DNA from: Nostoc sp. TH1S01
GTDB lineage: Bacteria; Cyanobacteriota; Cyanobacteriia; Cyanobacteriales; Nostocaceae
DNA length: 40,571 nt
Direction: 5' to 3'
NCBI GenBank assembly: GCA_018993265.1
Contig: JAGKSW010000066.1
Coordinates: forward strand, 1 to 40,571
Below are positions 15,351 to 24,538 of this stretch, piece by piece. The translations under genes were made by a program, and so were the position numbers. The notes under the pieces are model-generated. The model was not told the DNA's origin, did no database searches, and saw nothing but the letters and a program-made list of their open reading frames with translations. The first letter of the stretch is position 1. Every line of letters begins with the position of its first letter.

Positions 15351-16493
15351 CTTTCCGAAGCCTTTACCCCGACTAACGGAAGGTAAACAAATGCAGTTTT
15401 CTATTTGTGCTAGTAAAGTTTCGCGGTCGAGATTTTGACCAATTAGCACAAGCTGGTTTTTGGGTTCGCCTTTCCACTCATCATCATCTAAGGTGAAACG
15501 TTTACCGCAGAGGTGGAAAATGTGGCGTTTGGGACTTTCATCAAACCACATCACACCCTTAGCGCGGAAAATGTTTGTTGGTAGTTGGTTATCTAGGAAA
15601 TATTGGAATTTTCTGATGGAAAAAGGCTTATCGCTTTGGAAAGATATCGAAGTGAAGCCATCATTTTCTAAATGGTCGGAATGATGGTGGTGGTGATGAT
15701 GGTCATGGTCGTGGTGGTCGTGACCGCAGGTTGAGTGGTCATGGTCGTGATGGTCGTGACCGCAGGCTGAATGGTCATGGTCGTGATGGTCATGATCATG
15801 ATGCTCATGGTCATGTTCATCGGCAGTATCAAAATATTTGTCAGACTCGAACAATCCTACACTGAGAATTAAGGCGAGTGGTACTTGCGATCGCTGGGTA
15901 CGCAAAATTCTCGCACCTTCTTTGACTTCGTTGATTTTCTTCTCTAACTGAGTCAATGTTGCTTCATCAACCAAATCTGTCTTATTCAACAGAATCACAT
16001 CACCGTAAGCTATTTGGCTGTAAGCTGCTTGGGAGTTGAATAAATCTAAGCTGTAATTAGCTGCATCTACAACAGTAATAATTGAATCTAGACGAGTTAA
16101 ATCTCGCAATTCTGTGCCTAAAAATGTTAAGGCTACTGGTAACGGATCTGCTAGCCCTGTTGTTTCTACTACTAAATAATCTAGCTTTTCTTCACGTTCT
16201 AATACTTTATAAACGGCATCAACTAAATCATTATTAATCGTGCAGCAGATACAACCGTTACTTAGCTCCACCATACTATTATTATCATCGGTGGCAATAA
16301 TTAACTCGTTGTCAATGCCAATTTCACCAAATTCATTCACCAACACGGCAGTTTTTAACCCCTGTTGGTTTGTGAGAATATGATTTAGTAAGGTCGTTTT
16401 GCCGCTACCAAGAAATCCAGTAATAATTGTGACTGGTAAACCTTGTTTAGGCGCATTCATGGGTTGAGATTCAGAATTCACTGCTGTTTGCAT
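15348..16493 (-). CDS. COG0523 (CobW/ZNG1-like) metal GTPase with His-rich loop
   Basis: A 381-residue G3E GTPase of the metallochaperone family. Walker A GFLGSGKT is at 26-33, the metal-binding GCICC (CxCC) at 80-84, and NKTDLVD is the guanine-specificity motif. A His/Asp-rich insert of about 50 residues (near 227-280) has HDHHDHDH units and two near-identical CGHDHHDHDHS copies. The C-terminal CobW domain (KGVMWFDESPKRHIFHLCGK) follows. Zinc delivery or storage is most likely; cobalamin synthesis is not implied by neighbours. The frame runs upstream to a TTG at 16526; the ATG at 16493 is preferred, an ATG at residue 12 of it is also possible. I saw no Zur box. Confidence 0.9.
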   Translation of the reverse strand: MQTAVNSESQPMNAPKQGLPVTIITGFLGSGKTTLLNHILTNQQGLKTAVLVNEFGEIGIDNELIIATDDNNSMVELSNGCICCTINNDLVDAVYKVLEREEKLDYLVVETTGLADPLPVALTFLGTELRDLTRLDSIITVVDAANYSLDLFNSQAAYSQIAYGDVILLNKTDLVDEATLTQLEKKINEVKEGARILRTQRSQVPLALILSVGLFESDKYFDTADEHDHEHHDHDHHDHDHSACGHDHHDHDHSTCGHDHHDHDHHHHHHHSDHLENDGFTSISFQSDKPFSIRKFQYFLDNQLPTNIFRAKGVMWFDESPKRHIFHLCGKRFTLDDDEWKGEPKNQLVLIGQNLDRETLLAQIENCICLPSVSRGKGFGK

Positions 16494-16976
16494 AGTGCGG
16501 TTATCAAACAAATCAAAAAATATCAAACTTCTCTAAGTTGCGGCTACCCCCTGGGGTCGGGTGTAAGGGAATAAGGGTGTAGGGGTGTAGGTGTTTTAAG
16601 TTATGAATGCTTAACTGTTGGCTTCCTCGCCCGCCTAGAAATCAAGTTCAAGGCTAACAGCTAAAGTCTACTAAAGTAGACTCAAAAATTTTGGGTATAT
16701 TGAGTCATCTTGAGATGACTTTTGCTATGAGCAAGGAACTTCAGTTCCTTGCTGGATAGTTGGTTTAACGTTAAGTTGAGGCCAATAAAAGACATTACAT
16801 TCCTACACCCTCACACCCTTATACCTCTTATCCAAACTCTTTTCACTGATATTTCTCTTACATTTACAAAAGGTAGCGCAGATAGTCCAGAAAACACTAG
16901 CATAGGGATGCTGGATAAACTTACCAGTTGTTTTACCCTATTATTGCGTATCCCTCTATTGCCGCATTACTCTGTT
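16494..16976. other. Divergent intergenic region between cobW-like gene and cysS
   Basis: The gap holds promoters for both genes, a GGTGTAGG-type heptamer stretch (16559-16595), one BIME-like repeat (16630-16755) and C/T-rich heptamer-like text (TACACCCTCACACCCTTATA, 16801-16825). An open frame continues upstream of cysS to 16749, but it has no homology sense and includes repeat sequence. Confidence 0.6.
16630..16755. repeat. BIME-like structured repeat, diverged copy
   Basis: Starts CCCGCCTAG and ends AGTTCCTTGCTGG. It has the same plan as the two copies near 38100: outer hairpin, spacer, AGTCTACT/AGTAGACT hairpin, centre, AGTCATCT/AGATGACT hairpin, spacer TTTGCTATGAG, outer hairpin GCAAGGAACT/AGTTCCTTGC. 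Stem sequences differ from the other copies but remain paired. Confidence 0.8.
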
Positions 16977-18443
16977 ATGACCCTAACTGTTTACAATACC
17001 CTCACCCGTCGTCAAGAACCGTTTAAAACAGTCGAACCAGGCAAGGTTAAGATGTATTACTGCGGCGTGACGGTCTATGACTACTGCCATTTGGGTCATG
17101 CTAGAGCTTGCATCGTTTGGGATGTTGTGCGCCGCTATCTTCAGTTTATCGGTTATGAAGTGCGCTATGTGCAGAATTTTACTGATGTTGATGACAAAAT
17201 TCTCAACCGCGCACGACAAGAACACTCATCAATGGAATCTGTAGCGGAACGGTTCATCAAGGCATATTTTGAAGATATGTCAAGGCTGGGAATTAAAGAA
17301 GCTGATGAATATCCCCGTGCGACACATACGATGAACGGGATTCAGCGATTAATTCATGAGTTGGAAAATAAAGGCTTTGCTTACCCTGCTGATGGTGATG
17401 TTTATTATGCTGTGCGCCAGTTTGCTGAGTATGGTAAGCTTTCTGGTCGCAAGTTGGAAGATATGCAAGCTGGGGCGAGCGATCGCGTTAATATAGAAGA
17501 CCCAGAATATCAAAAGAAAAAAGACCCTTTTGATTTTGCTTTGTGGAAAGCCGCCAGACCAGGTGAACCTGCTTGGGAATCACCTTGGGGCGCTGGTCGT
17601 CCAGGATGGCATATTGAATGCTCGGCGATGGTGCGCGATCGCTTGGGTGAGACAATAGATATTCATGCTGGTGGTGCTGACTTAATTTTCCCCCACCACG
17701 AAAATGAAATTGCTCAATCGGAAGCCGTCACAGGTAAACCTTTAGCCAATTACTGGTTACACAACGGGATGGTCAAGGTGGACGGTGAGAAAATGTCCAA
17801 GTCTTTGGGCAACTTTACCACCATCCGCGACTTACTTGATCGCGGTGTTGACCCAATGGCGTTACGCTTGTTTGTCTTGATGGCACAATATCGTAAGCCT
17901 CTTGATTTTACCGATGATGCGATCGCTGCTGCCACCAACGGCTGGCACACCTTGAAAGAAGGTTTACTTTTTGGTCATCAATACGCCAAGCAACTCAATT
18001 GGGGAGTAGGGAGTGGGGAGTGGGGAGTGGAAAATACCTCACTACTCCCCGAATTTGTGGAACGTTTCAAAGAAGCTGTCAACGATGACTTCAACTTCCC
18101 AGGTGGGTTAGCGGTGATATTTGAATTAGCCAAAGAATTACGAAGAGAAGGAAATATCATCGTCCATGAAGGCAAAACTGACACACCAGCCGACGAACTG
18201 CAAAAACAATGGCAAACTCTTGTAACTTTGGCAGAGGTTTTAGGTTTAACAGCCGAATTTGAAAATGCTACCCCGGCCAATGATGGTTTAAGTGATGCGG
18301 AAATTGAAGATTTGATTCAACAACGCCAAGCCGCGAGAAAAGCCAGGAATTTTGCCGAAGGCGATCGTATCCGTAATGAACTACAAGCTAAAGGTATTAC
18401 CTTAATTGATAGTCCTGAAGGTACACGCTGGCACAGAAGTTAG
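16977..18443 (+). CDS. cysS: Cysteinyl-tRNA synthetase
   Basis: Charges tRNA-Cys with cysteine. The class I signatures are HLGH (38-41, HIGH equivalent) and KMSKS (about 272-276). Zinc ligands are Cys29 ([10 protein letters not shown]), and the HIECS and HHENE motifs. The C-terminal [20 protein letters not shown] region is standard. The ATG at 16977 ([16 protein letters not shown]) is the family start, giving 488 residues; an upstream open extension of 76 codons is rejected. Residues about 342-358 are encoded by an in-frame heptamer-repeat insertion (18001-18050) in the linker between catalytic and anticodon-binding parts. Confidence 0.95.
   Translation: MTLTVYNTLTRRQEPFKTVEPGKVKMYYCGVTVYDYCHLGHARACIVWDVVRRYLQFIGYEVRYVQNFTDVDDKILNRARQEHSSMESVAERFIKAYFEDMSRLGIKEADEYPRATHTMNGIQRLIHELENKGFAYPADGDVYYAVRQFAEYGKLSGRKLEDMQAGASDRVNIEDPEYQKKKDPFDFALWKAARPGEPAWESPWGAGRPGWHIECSAMVRDRLGETIDIHAGGADLIFPHHENEIAQSEAVTGKPLANYWLHNGMVKVDGEKMSKSLGNFTTIRDLLDRGVDPMALRLFVLMAQYRKPLDFTDDAIAAATNGWHTLKEGLLFGHQYAKQLNWGVGSGEWGVENTSLLPEFVERFKEAVNDDFNFPGGLAVIFELAKELRREGNIIVHEGKTDTPADELQKQWQTLVTLAEVLGLTAEFENATPANDGLSDAEIEDLIQQRQAARKARNFAEGDRIRNELQAKGITLIDSPEGTRWHRS
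18001..18050 (+). repeat. Heptamer (GGGGAGT) insertion inside cysS
   Basis: GGGGAGTAGGGAGTGGGGAG and further GGGGAGT units, then CACTACTCCCC. The ends GGGGAGTAG / CTACTCCCC form a 9-bp inverted repeat. It is read in frame as [17 protein letters not shown] without a stop. The same heptamer family occurs outside genes at 32896-32901 and, as TTGGGAG, inside rimM. Confidence 0.85.
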
Positions 18444-18509
18444 TTTAAGTGCTGAGTTGGAAATAGTCATCATCGATGCTTTGATTGCTATACCAAGCCA
18501 AAAAAGTAA

Positions 18510-18529
18510 AGACGTTGTATGCAACGTCT
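18510..18529. repeat. Hairpin repeat AGACGTTG/CAACGTCT
   Basis: An 8-bp perfect stem with the loop TATG, followed by CTCTAC. GTAGAGACGTTGCATACAAC-type text is a frequent cyanobacterial intergenic repeat. It lies 66 nt after cysS and might also stop transcription, but no T-run follows. Confidence 0.55.
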
Positions 18530-18738
18530 CTACTGAGAATAGTTTTCATAGTTAAGGTTTTAATCGGAAAAAACCCCTAAACCCTTATACTCCTACACCC
18601 AATCTCAACCAATAATTAATCAACGCAATCGACTAATTAGTTAGCAATCTATCTAGTAATTGTCACACAGAATTCAATTCTGAATTCTGACTCCTAAATT
18701 CTGTTTAATAATTACTGTATTTCGACTTTTGTAAACCT

Positions 18739-18897
18739 CATATAGGAATCCGGTTTGATTTCTGAAAAAATCTAAGTATATGTAGGGTGTGTTAGGCGTA
18801 AGCCGTAACGCACCAAAGGCCTTGGTAGTAGGTGCGTTACGCTGTCGCTAACACACCCTACGTATCTGTTCAAAAATCAAGTAGGAATCCTATATTG
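18739..18897. mobile_element. MITE-like palindromic element
   Basis: Outer inverted repeats ATATAGGAATCCGGTTTGAT (left) and ATCAAGTAGGAATCCTATAT (right) flank an inner long palindrome (18782-18861) whose arms GTAGGGTGTGTTAG...GTAACGCACC are inverted around AAAGGCCTTGGTAGTA. The size (about 160 bp), the terminal inverted repeats and the absence of coding capacity fit a miniature inverted-repeat transposable element. No clear target-site duplication was identified. Confidence 0.7.
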
Positions 18898-19359
18898 CAA
18901 TTTTTTGAGGAAAAAACTCAACTACAAAAGCCATTCTTTTGGTAAAATCTCATCACCAAAAACTTATGTTTGTGAGTAATGTTATACTTCTATGACATTA
19001 CTTACCAAGCTATTTTTTCTTGAATTTCCCACTTTGTTGATTAATTGCTGATTTCTGCATTATTGCACTAAATTTAATTTTAAGACTGGGTGGTGAGAGC
19101 AGTCTTGAAAAAGCAAGTCATGTCTGATAATTTACATCGATTAGGATCAAAATTAAAGGATACAAATTAGTATCAAATATAACCAATTTTGTTAAAAAAC
19201 ATAAAGTTTTGTAGGCTTTAAAGAAAAGCAGAGTATATTACAAAACTTGTCTAATAACAGGTTAATTGATTGCTAATCCAGAATTAGCAATGCAAAAAAA
19301 AACTCATAAAAAAACGAAATTGTCAATTATAAATTTAGGAAATTTGCATCTAAACTATT

Positions 19360-20799
19360 ATGTGGTCTGAACTAACTAAAGCGATCGCTAGTTTTCATAT
19401 TCCTGCTGATTGGATTGGTATCAGAGCCGTTAGAGAAACAGCCTCGAACCGTTATGTGCGCGATGGTATACCTCAAGCTAATGGTAAATCTACCACCGAG
19501 GGAGCCATGATCGAAGTTTTAGTGAATGGTTGTCTAGGTTATGCGGCTACCAACTCTTTAGAATTAGCTTCACTTGAATCTGCGGCTCAAATAGCTTACA
19601 AACAAGCACTAGCCGCCAGTAAATGGTGGATATATCCGTTTCGAGAAACTGAACGTCCCAAAGTTATAGGTGAATACAACTCACCATTTTTGGAACCCTT
19701 AGATGCGCTGAGTCCGGGGGAAATTAATGATTTGTTGGTGCGGATGTGCCGGACGCTAAAAGTTAATGACAAAATTGTGCAAACCACAGCCAGCATCAAT
19801 ACCAGTGAGCGAGAAAGCTGGTTTGTCAGCAGCAACGGCTCAGAAGTATATCAAAAGTTTATCTCGTTAGGGACTAATTATGGTGCGATCGCTCAAGACG
19901 GCGCAATTGTCCAACAACGCACTAATAACGGTTGGCAAGCTCACTGCTATCAAGGTGGATGGGAAGTTTTAAGACAAGAAAATTTATGGCAACGGGTACA
20001 ACAAGTAGGAGAACAAGCCCTAGAACTGTTAACCGCAGAAGAATGCCCCAATACCTGCACTAACTTGGTCTTAGCCCCAGACCAAATGATGCTGCAAATT
20101 CATGAAAGTGTTGGACATCCCCTAGAAATCGACCGGATTTTAGGTGATGAGCGCAACTATGCTGGCGGTAGCTTTGTCACCACCGAAGATTTTGGTCAGC
20201 TAGTCTACGGTTCGCCACTGATGAATATTACCTTTGACCCCACAGTGCCGGGTGAGTATGCCAGCTATAGTTTTGATGATACAGGTGCAGTTGCCACACG
20301 GGAATATTTAATTAAAGAAGGTATACTGCAAAGGGGTTTAGGCAGTTTAGAAAGTCAAGCTAGAGCCGGAGTCCCTGGAGTAGCTTGTGCCCGTGCTTGT
20401 TCCTGGAATCGACCCGCAATTGACCGCATGGCTAACTTAAACCTAGAGCCAGGAAACGCCACCTTTGAAGAAATCATCAGCGATATAGAACATGGCGTTT
20501 ACATGGAATCAAATCGTTCTTGGTCAATCGACGATCGCCGCTATAAATTCCAATTTGGCTGTGAATATGCCAAATTAATTGAGAATGGCAAACTCACAAA
20601 AACCCTCCGCAACCCCAACTATCGCGCCACAACCCCAGAATTTTGGCGCAGCTTAATCAAAATCGGCAATCAAGATAGCTGGCAAATGTACGGCACTCCA
20701 TACTGTGGTAAAGGCGAACCAAATCAAGCAATTTGGGTAGGACATGGTTCACCCGTTTGTGTATTTGCTAACGTTGAAGTCTTTGGGGGAGGGAGTTGA
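19360..20799 (+). CDS. tldD: Metalloprotease subunit TldD
   Basis: A 479-residue TldD-type zinc metalloprotease. The metal site HESVGH (HExxxH) is at 248-253, followed by the conserved GDERNYAGGSFVTTEDFGQL and a Cys-rich third-ligand region (GVACARACSWNRP). TldD and TldE form a heterodimer that digests unfolded peptides and matures some ribosomal peptides. tldE follows 181 bp downstream in the same orientation. The ATG start lies soon after a long AT-rich leader with no obvious ribosome binding site. Confidence 0.9.
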   Translation: MWSELTKAIASFHIPADWIGIRAVRETASNRYVRDGIPQANGKSTTEGAMIEVLVNGCLGYAATNSLELASLESAAQIAYKQALAASKWWIYPFRETERPKVIGEYNSPFLEPLDALSPGEINDLLVRMCRTLKVNDKIVQTTASINTSERESWFVSSNGSEVYQKFISLGTNYGAIAQDGAIVQQRTNNGWQAHCYQGGWEVLRQENLWQRVQQVGEQALELLTAEECPNTCTNLVLAPDQMMLQIHESVGHPLEIDRILGDERNYAGGSFVTTEDFGQLVYGSPLMNITFDPTVPGEYASYSFDDTGAVATREYLIKEGILQRGLGSLESQARAGVPGVACARACSWNRPAIDRMANLNLEPGNATFEEIISDIEHGVYMESNRSWSIDDRRYKFQFGCEYAKLIENGKLTKTLRNPNYRATTPEFWRSLIKIGNQDSWQMYGTPYCGKGEPNQAIWVGHGSPVCVFANVEVFGGGS

Positions 20800-20804
20800 A
20801 GAAA

Positions 20805-20930
20805 GTGCTGAGTGCTGAGTCACCGAAGTTTGCAAGGGCGGGGGAAACCCTCCGAACTTTGCTCAACGCGGGGAACCCGCGCACGCAAGTTCTCTCCGCA
20901 CGCAACTTCTCGCTGAGTACTGAGTTATTT
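20805..20930. repeat. Repeat block between tldD and tldE
   Basis: GTGCTGAGT units are followed by GCGGGGGAAACCCTCCGAAC, then the hairpin CGCGGGGAACCCGCG and ACGCAAGTTCTCTCCGCACG text, ending CTGAGTACTGAGT. This is the GC-rich, hairpin-containing repeat commonly seen between Nostocales genes. ORFs drawn through it on either strand are spurious. It separates two genes that otherwise would form a tight operon. Confidence 0.7.
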
Positions 20931-20980
20931 ATTATCGCCCTTGCTTCCATCTCATTTTCCTTGTCAAGTGTGTCATACCA

Positions 20981-22324
20981 ATGAAACAAGAATTAACTGC
21001 TTTAGAATCTAGCTTTAATCAATTGTTAGAAACTCTGCTCATCAAAAAATTAGAGCATGAAGAATTTACCCTTAAACTCAGCAGTGAACAAAGTCAATTT
21101 ACACGGTTTAATCATGCAAAAGTTAGACAAACTGGCTGTGTAGCTGATGGGTTGATAGAGCTAACTTTAATGGCAGAACAACGCAGTAGTTCTAGACAGT
21201 TTCCCTTTACCGGAAATTGGGAAAAAGATTGGCAAAAATCACATCAAGCCTTACAAGAATTACGAGATGAACTGCTTATATTACCGTTAGATCCTTATTT
21301 AGTTTTACCTTCAGGAAAGAATACTAGTCGAGAAGTTCATCACAGTAATTTATTAGCACCAGAAGCAGTAGTTTCTAGCATCTTAGCAGAAGTGGCAGAA
21401 TTAGATTTTACTGGTATTTATGCTGGGGGAATAGTAATTAAAGCATATGGAGATTCTAGTGGTCAAAAACATTGGTTTGCCACCGATACTTTTACCTTAG
21501 ATTATTCTTTATTTATCAGTTCGGGAAAAGCTGTTAAAGGGACATTTGCTGGCAGTAATTGGGATGTAGCTAGTTACGCAGCCAAAATCAACGAAGCAAA
21601 AAAACAACTAAAATTACTGTCGCGTCCAGCCAAAGAATTACCTAGAGGACAGTATAAAACTTATTTTGCACCTGCCGCTTTGGCTGATTTATTACATATG
21701 CTTTCTTGGGGTGCTGTAAGTGAAGCAGATATCCAACAAGGTAATAGTGCCTTAGCAGCTTTATCTAGAAAAGAAAAACATTTATCTGCCAAATTGAGCT
21801 TAAAAGAAAACTTTCAATTAGGTTTAGTGCCGCGCTTTAATGAACTAGGTGAAATGGCAGCACCAGAATTACCAATAATTAAAAATGGCATTTTAGTAAA
21901 TAGCTTAGTTAATTCTCGGACTGCTAAAGAATATCAAAAAATTGCTAACGGTGCTAACAGTTCGGAAACCTTACGCACGCCAGAAATCAGCCCAGGAAGT
22001 TTGCGAGTGGAGCAGATTTTACCTAACTTAAATACAGGATTATATATCTCGAATTTACATTATTTAAATTGGAGCGATCGCCCGACAGGTAGAATTACAG
22101 GTATGACTCGTTACGCCTGTTTTTGGGTAGAAAACGGCGAAATCATTGCACCTATCGAAAATCTCCGCTTTGACGAAAGCCTCTATCGTTTTTGGGGAGA
22201 AAATTTAGTTGATTTCACTAATTTCCAAGAATTTATTCCCGAAGTTGACACTTATGAAAACCGTAAATTAGGCGGTAGTCTAGTGCCAGGGATGTTAGTC
22301 AATGATTTTACTTACACTTTGTAG
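20981..22324 (+). CDS. pmbA: TldE/PmbA-type partner of TldD
   Basis: A 447-residue member of the TldD/PmbA superfamily lacking the HExxxH site, as expected for the TldE subunit. It contains RFNHAKVRQTGCVADGLIEL near the N-terminus, a middle region on the layout of TldE, and the conserved C-terminal part (GITGMTRYACFWVENGEI type; here TGRITGMTRYACFWVENGE, and GSLVPGMLVNDFTYTL). It partners the upstream TldD. Confidence 0.88.
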   Translation: MKQELTALESSFNQLLETLLIKKLEHEEFTLKLSSEQSQFTRFNHAKVRQTGCVADGLIELTLMAEQRSSSRQFPFTGNWEKDWQKSHQALQELRDELLILPLDPYLVLPSGKNTSREVHHSNLLAPEAVVSSILAEVAELDFTGIYAGGIVIKAYGDSSGQKHWFATDTFTLDYSLFISSGKAVKGTFAGSNWDVASYAAKINEAKKQLKLLSRPAKELPRGQYKTYFAPAALADLLHMLSWGAVSEADIQQGNSALAALSRKEKHLSAKLSLKENFQLGLVPRFNELGEMAAPELPIIKNGILVNSLVNSRTAKEYQKIANGANSSETLRTPEISPGSLRVEQILPNLNTGLYISNLHYLNWSDRPTGRITGMTRYACFWVENGEIIAPIENLRFDESLYRFWGENLVDFTNFQEFIPEVDTYENRKLGGSLVPGMLVNDFTYTL

Positions 22325-22412
22325 GTGTAGGAGGCAAAAGGCAGAAGTAAAAAGGAGTTTATTAATTAGTATAGGATGTAACGAGGTGAAGGCTAACAAC
22401 GATTTTTATTAC

Positions 22413-22595
22413 TCATTGTTGAATTTCTAAGCGTTGTTTTACAATTTCAATAAACTCATCAGTATTTACTGTTGTACCGTCTTGTTGAATACGTAAAACA
22501 GCTTCATGTACAGCATCATCATCATCACGATGAGCTAAAATATACTTTCTTAACTCCTCTGGAGACATTGCTTTATAATTAGGCTTGCTGTTCAT
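22413..22595 (-). CDS. Small DUF6887-like protein
   Basis: A 60-residue acidic protein: MNSKPNYKAMSPEELRKYIL then AHRDDDDAVHEAVLRIQQDG. The Met-S/T-x-x-E-L-R-x-Y-I/V-L-A-H-R-D-D pattern is that of a small cyanobacterial family I know as DUF6887; members often sit beside another small gene, which is missing here. AGGTGAGG lies about 7 nt before the start codon. Function unknown. Confidence 0.65.
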   Translation of the reverse strand: MNSKPNYKAMSPEELRKYILAHRDDDDAVHEAVLRIQQDGTTVNTDEFIEIVKQRLEIQQ

Positions 22596-22756
22596 AAATA
22601 CCTCACCTTACCATTTTGGCGAATTAGCACTGCTAATAAAATTTGGCTAACCTCTGCGGAACTTTGCGTTTAACTCAGCGTTCCTCTGCGTTAAAAACAT
22701 TATTTTTGTACCTCAGTTAACTAAGAATTGCTATATCTGTGATTATTGATTTTTCC

Positions 22757-24427
22757 TTAATCCATAATTTCAATTTGATAACTATAACCTTGCTCAGTTA
22801 AAAATAATTGACGATGACGGGCAAAATCTTCTTCGCAAGTACGCAGCGAAACTAAAGTATAAAATTGCGCGGGACGACCATCAGATTTAGGACGTAAAAC
22901 TCTACCTAAACGCTGGGCTTCTTCTTGACGGGAACCATATTTACCAGATACTTGAATGAGAACATCTGCATCTGGTAACTCAATTGCAAAGTTACCAACT
23001 CTGGATAAAACAAGTCCGCCTAATTCTCCTTCTCGAAAACTTTGATAAAGTTTTTCTCGTTCTTTTTCGGGAGTTTTACCAGTAATTAATGGTAGTTGGG
23101 TAACTTGGGCGATCGCTTCCAATTGCGACAGAAATTCGCCAATAATTAAAATGCGGTGTCCTGATTCTTTTGCTAACAATTCTTTGATAACTTGCAACTT
23201 GCGCGGATTTTCGGCGGCGACACGGAACTGATTCCGCCTTGGTGCTAAAGCATATTCCATCTGGCGTTCTTTATCTTGAGAAACGCGGATTTCCGTACAA
23301 CTCGCCGTGGCGATAAAACCTTCACCTTCTAGTTCGCGCCACGGTACATCATACCGTTTCGGCCCAATCAGGGCGAAAACATCACCTTCTCTACCATCTT
23401 CTCGAATTAGGGTGGCGGTGAGTCCCAAACGGCGACGGGCTTGCAATTCAGCAGTGATGCGGAAAACTGGCGCGGGGAGGAGGTGAACTTCGTCGTAAAT
23501 AATTAAACCCCAAGAACGCGCACTAAATAAATCAAAGTGGGGAAAATCACCGTCGCGTTGATGGCGATAGGTAAGGATTTGATAAGTTGACAAGGTAATT
23601 GGCCCTGTATTTTTGACTTCGCCACTGTATTCGGCGATCGCATCCTCTGGTAAATCTGTTTTATCCAGTAATTCCCGCCGCCACTGCCGCACAGATGTTA
23701 AACCAGTTGTTAGTACAAGTGTACTCTCTTGCACGGCGGCGATCGCAGCCATACCGACAATTGTCTTACCTGCACCGCAGGGTAGCACGATTACGCCACT
23801 GCCACCTTGTACTCTTCCCGACTGATAAAATGCTTCTGCTGCTTGACTTTGGTAGTCCCGCAGCAGAAATTTTTTGCCTGTGCGTGTCTCTTCACGTAAC
23901 TGTATTGCTAAAGCATCGCCTGTGACATAACCTGCAATATCTTCCGCCGGATAACCAGCCACTAACAAAGCCTGTTTGAGTACGCCGCGCAAACTCGCCG
24001 CGACTTGAAAGGAAACCTCGGAAAGTCGTTTACCTAATAATGGCGCGACTTGCTTATCTCGTGACAATAATTCTGCTAAAGGCTTGTCACTCATCCGCAG
24101 CAGTAAATTATCTCCATCCCGTTCAATTACCGTTAAGCCGTAGCGACTACCCAAAGTGCTGATTTCTTGGGCGACTGCTTCCGGGATGGGATATTTTGCA
24201 TAGTCCCGCAACGCTGCTACCATCGCCTCTACCTGCAACCCCGCCGCCCGTGCGTTCCAAATACTTAGCGGTGTAATTTGGTAAGTGTGGATATGTTCGG
24301 GACTTTTGATTAGTTCAGCGAAAGGTGCGATCGCTTCTCTGGCTTTCGCGGCTGTGGGAGAATGTACTTCTAAAAGAATAGTGCGATCGCTCTGCACAAT
24401 CAGCGCATTTTCTGGAATGTAAGACAT
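22757..24427 (-). CDS. XPB-type DNA helicase
   Basis: A 556-residue SF2 helicase of the XPB/Ssl2 family. Residues 1-185 form the damage-recognition-like N-terminal part. Walker A PCGAGKT is at 216-222, DEVH at 312-315, TAT (motif III) at 337-339, the XPB-specific RED triad at 342-344, and motif VI QEEAQRLGRVLRPK near 510-520. Bacterial XPB helicases unwind damaged DNA 3' to 5'. No nuclease partner of the Bax1 type is adjacent; a protein with a possible XPB-N-like domain is encoded on the same strand at 29679-31517. It is divergent from the kinase gene at 24539. Confidence 0.9.
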   Translation of the reverse strand: MSYIPENALIVQSDRTILLEVHSPTAAKAREAIAPFAELIKSPEHIHTYQITPLSIWNARAAGLQVEAMVAALRDYAKYPIPEAVAQEISTLGSRYGLTVIERDGDNLLLRMSDKPLAELLSRDKQVAPLLGKRLSEVSFQVAASLRGVLKQALLVAGYPAEDIAGYVTGDALAIQLREETRTGKKFLLRDYQSQAAEAFYQSGRVQGGSGVIVLPCGAGKTIVGMAAIAAVQESTLVLTTGLTSVRQWRRELLDKTDLPEDAIAEYSGEVKNTGPITLSTYQILTYRHQRDGDFPHFDLFSARSWGLIIYDEVHLLPAPVFRITAELQARRRLGLTATLIREDGREGDVFALIGPKRYDVPWRELEGEGFIATASCTEIRVSQDKERQMEYALAPRRNQFRVAAENPRKLQVIKELLAKESGHRILIIGEFLSQLEAIAQVTQLPLITGKTPEKEREKLYQSFREGELGGLVLSRVGNFAIELPDADVLIQVSGKYGSRQEEAQRLGRVLRPKSDGRPAQFYTLVSLRTCEEDFARHRQLFLTEQGYSYQIEIMD

Positions 24428-24538
24428 GATTTTGTCAGCTAAATTCTACGAAATATAATTTAGTAATTTTTTGTAATCTCAATAGTAATGCTGTCGAGCA
24501 ATAGTATAAAGAGAACACAGGATAAATAAGCAACTGGT

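Larger units (their letters stand above)
18444..19359. other. 916-bp intergenic region after cysS
   Basis: The region is AT-rich and carries several repeats: a hairpin at 18510-18529, a C-rich heptamer-like stretch (18570-18605), GAATTCTGAATTCTGAC text near 18671-18690, and a MITE-like palindrome at 18739-18897. The last 450 bp (18900-19359) hold no recognised repeat or ORF and contain the tldD promoter. Confidence 0.6.

Noticed and set aside
15348-16493. Cobalamin biosynthesis CobW in the strict sense
   Set aside because: No cobalamin genes are adjacent; the His-rich loop fits a zinc-related COG0523 protein at least as well, so no gene symbol is given.
16749-16976. N-terminal extension of CysS
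   Set aside because: The 76 extra residues contain repeat-derived text and precede the usual family start MTLTVYNTL; the ATG at 16977 gives normal length.
20768-20989. ORFs on both strands in the tldD-tldE gap
   Set aside because: They read through a known type of GC-rich intergenic repeat and have no coding features.
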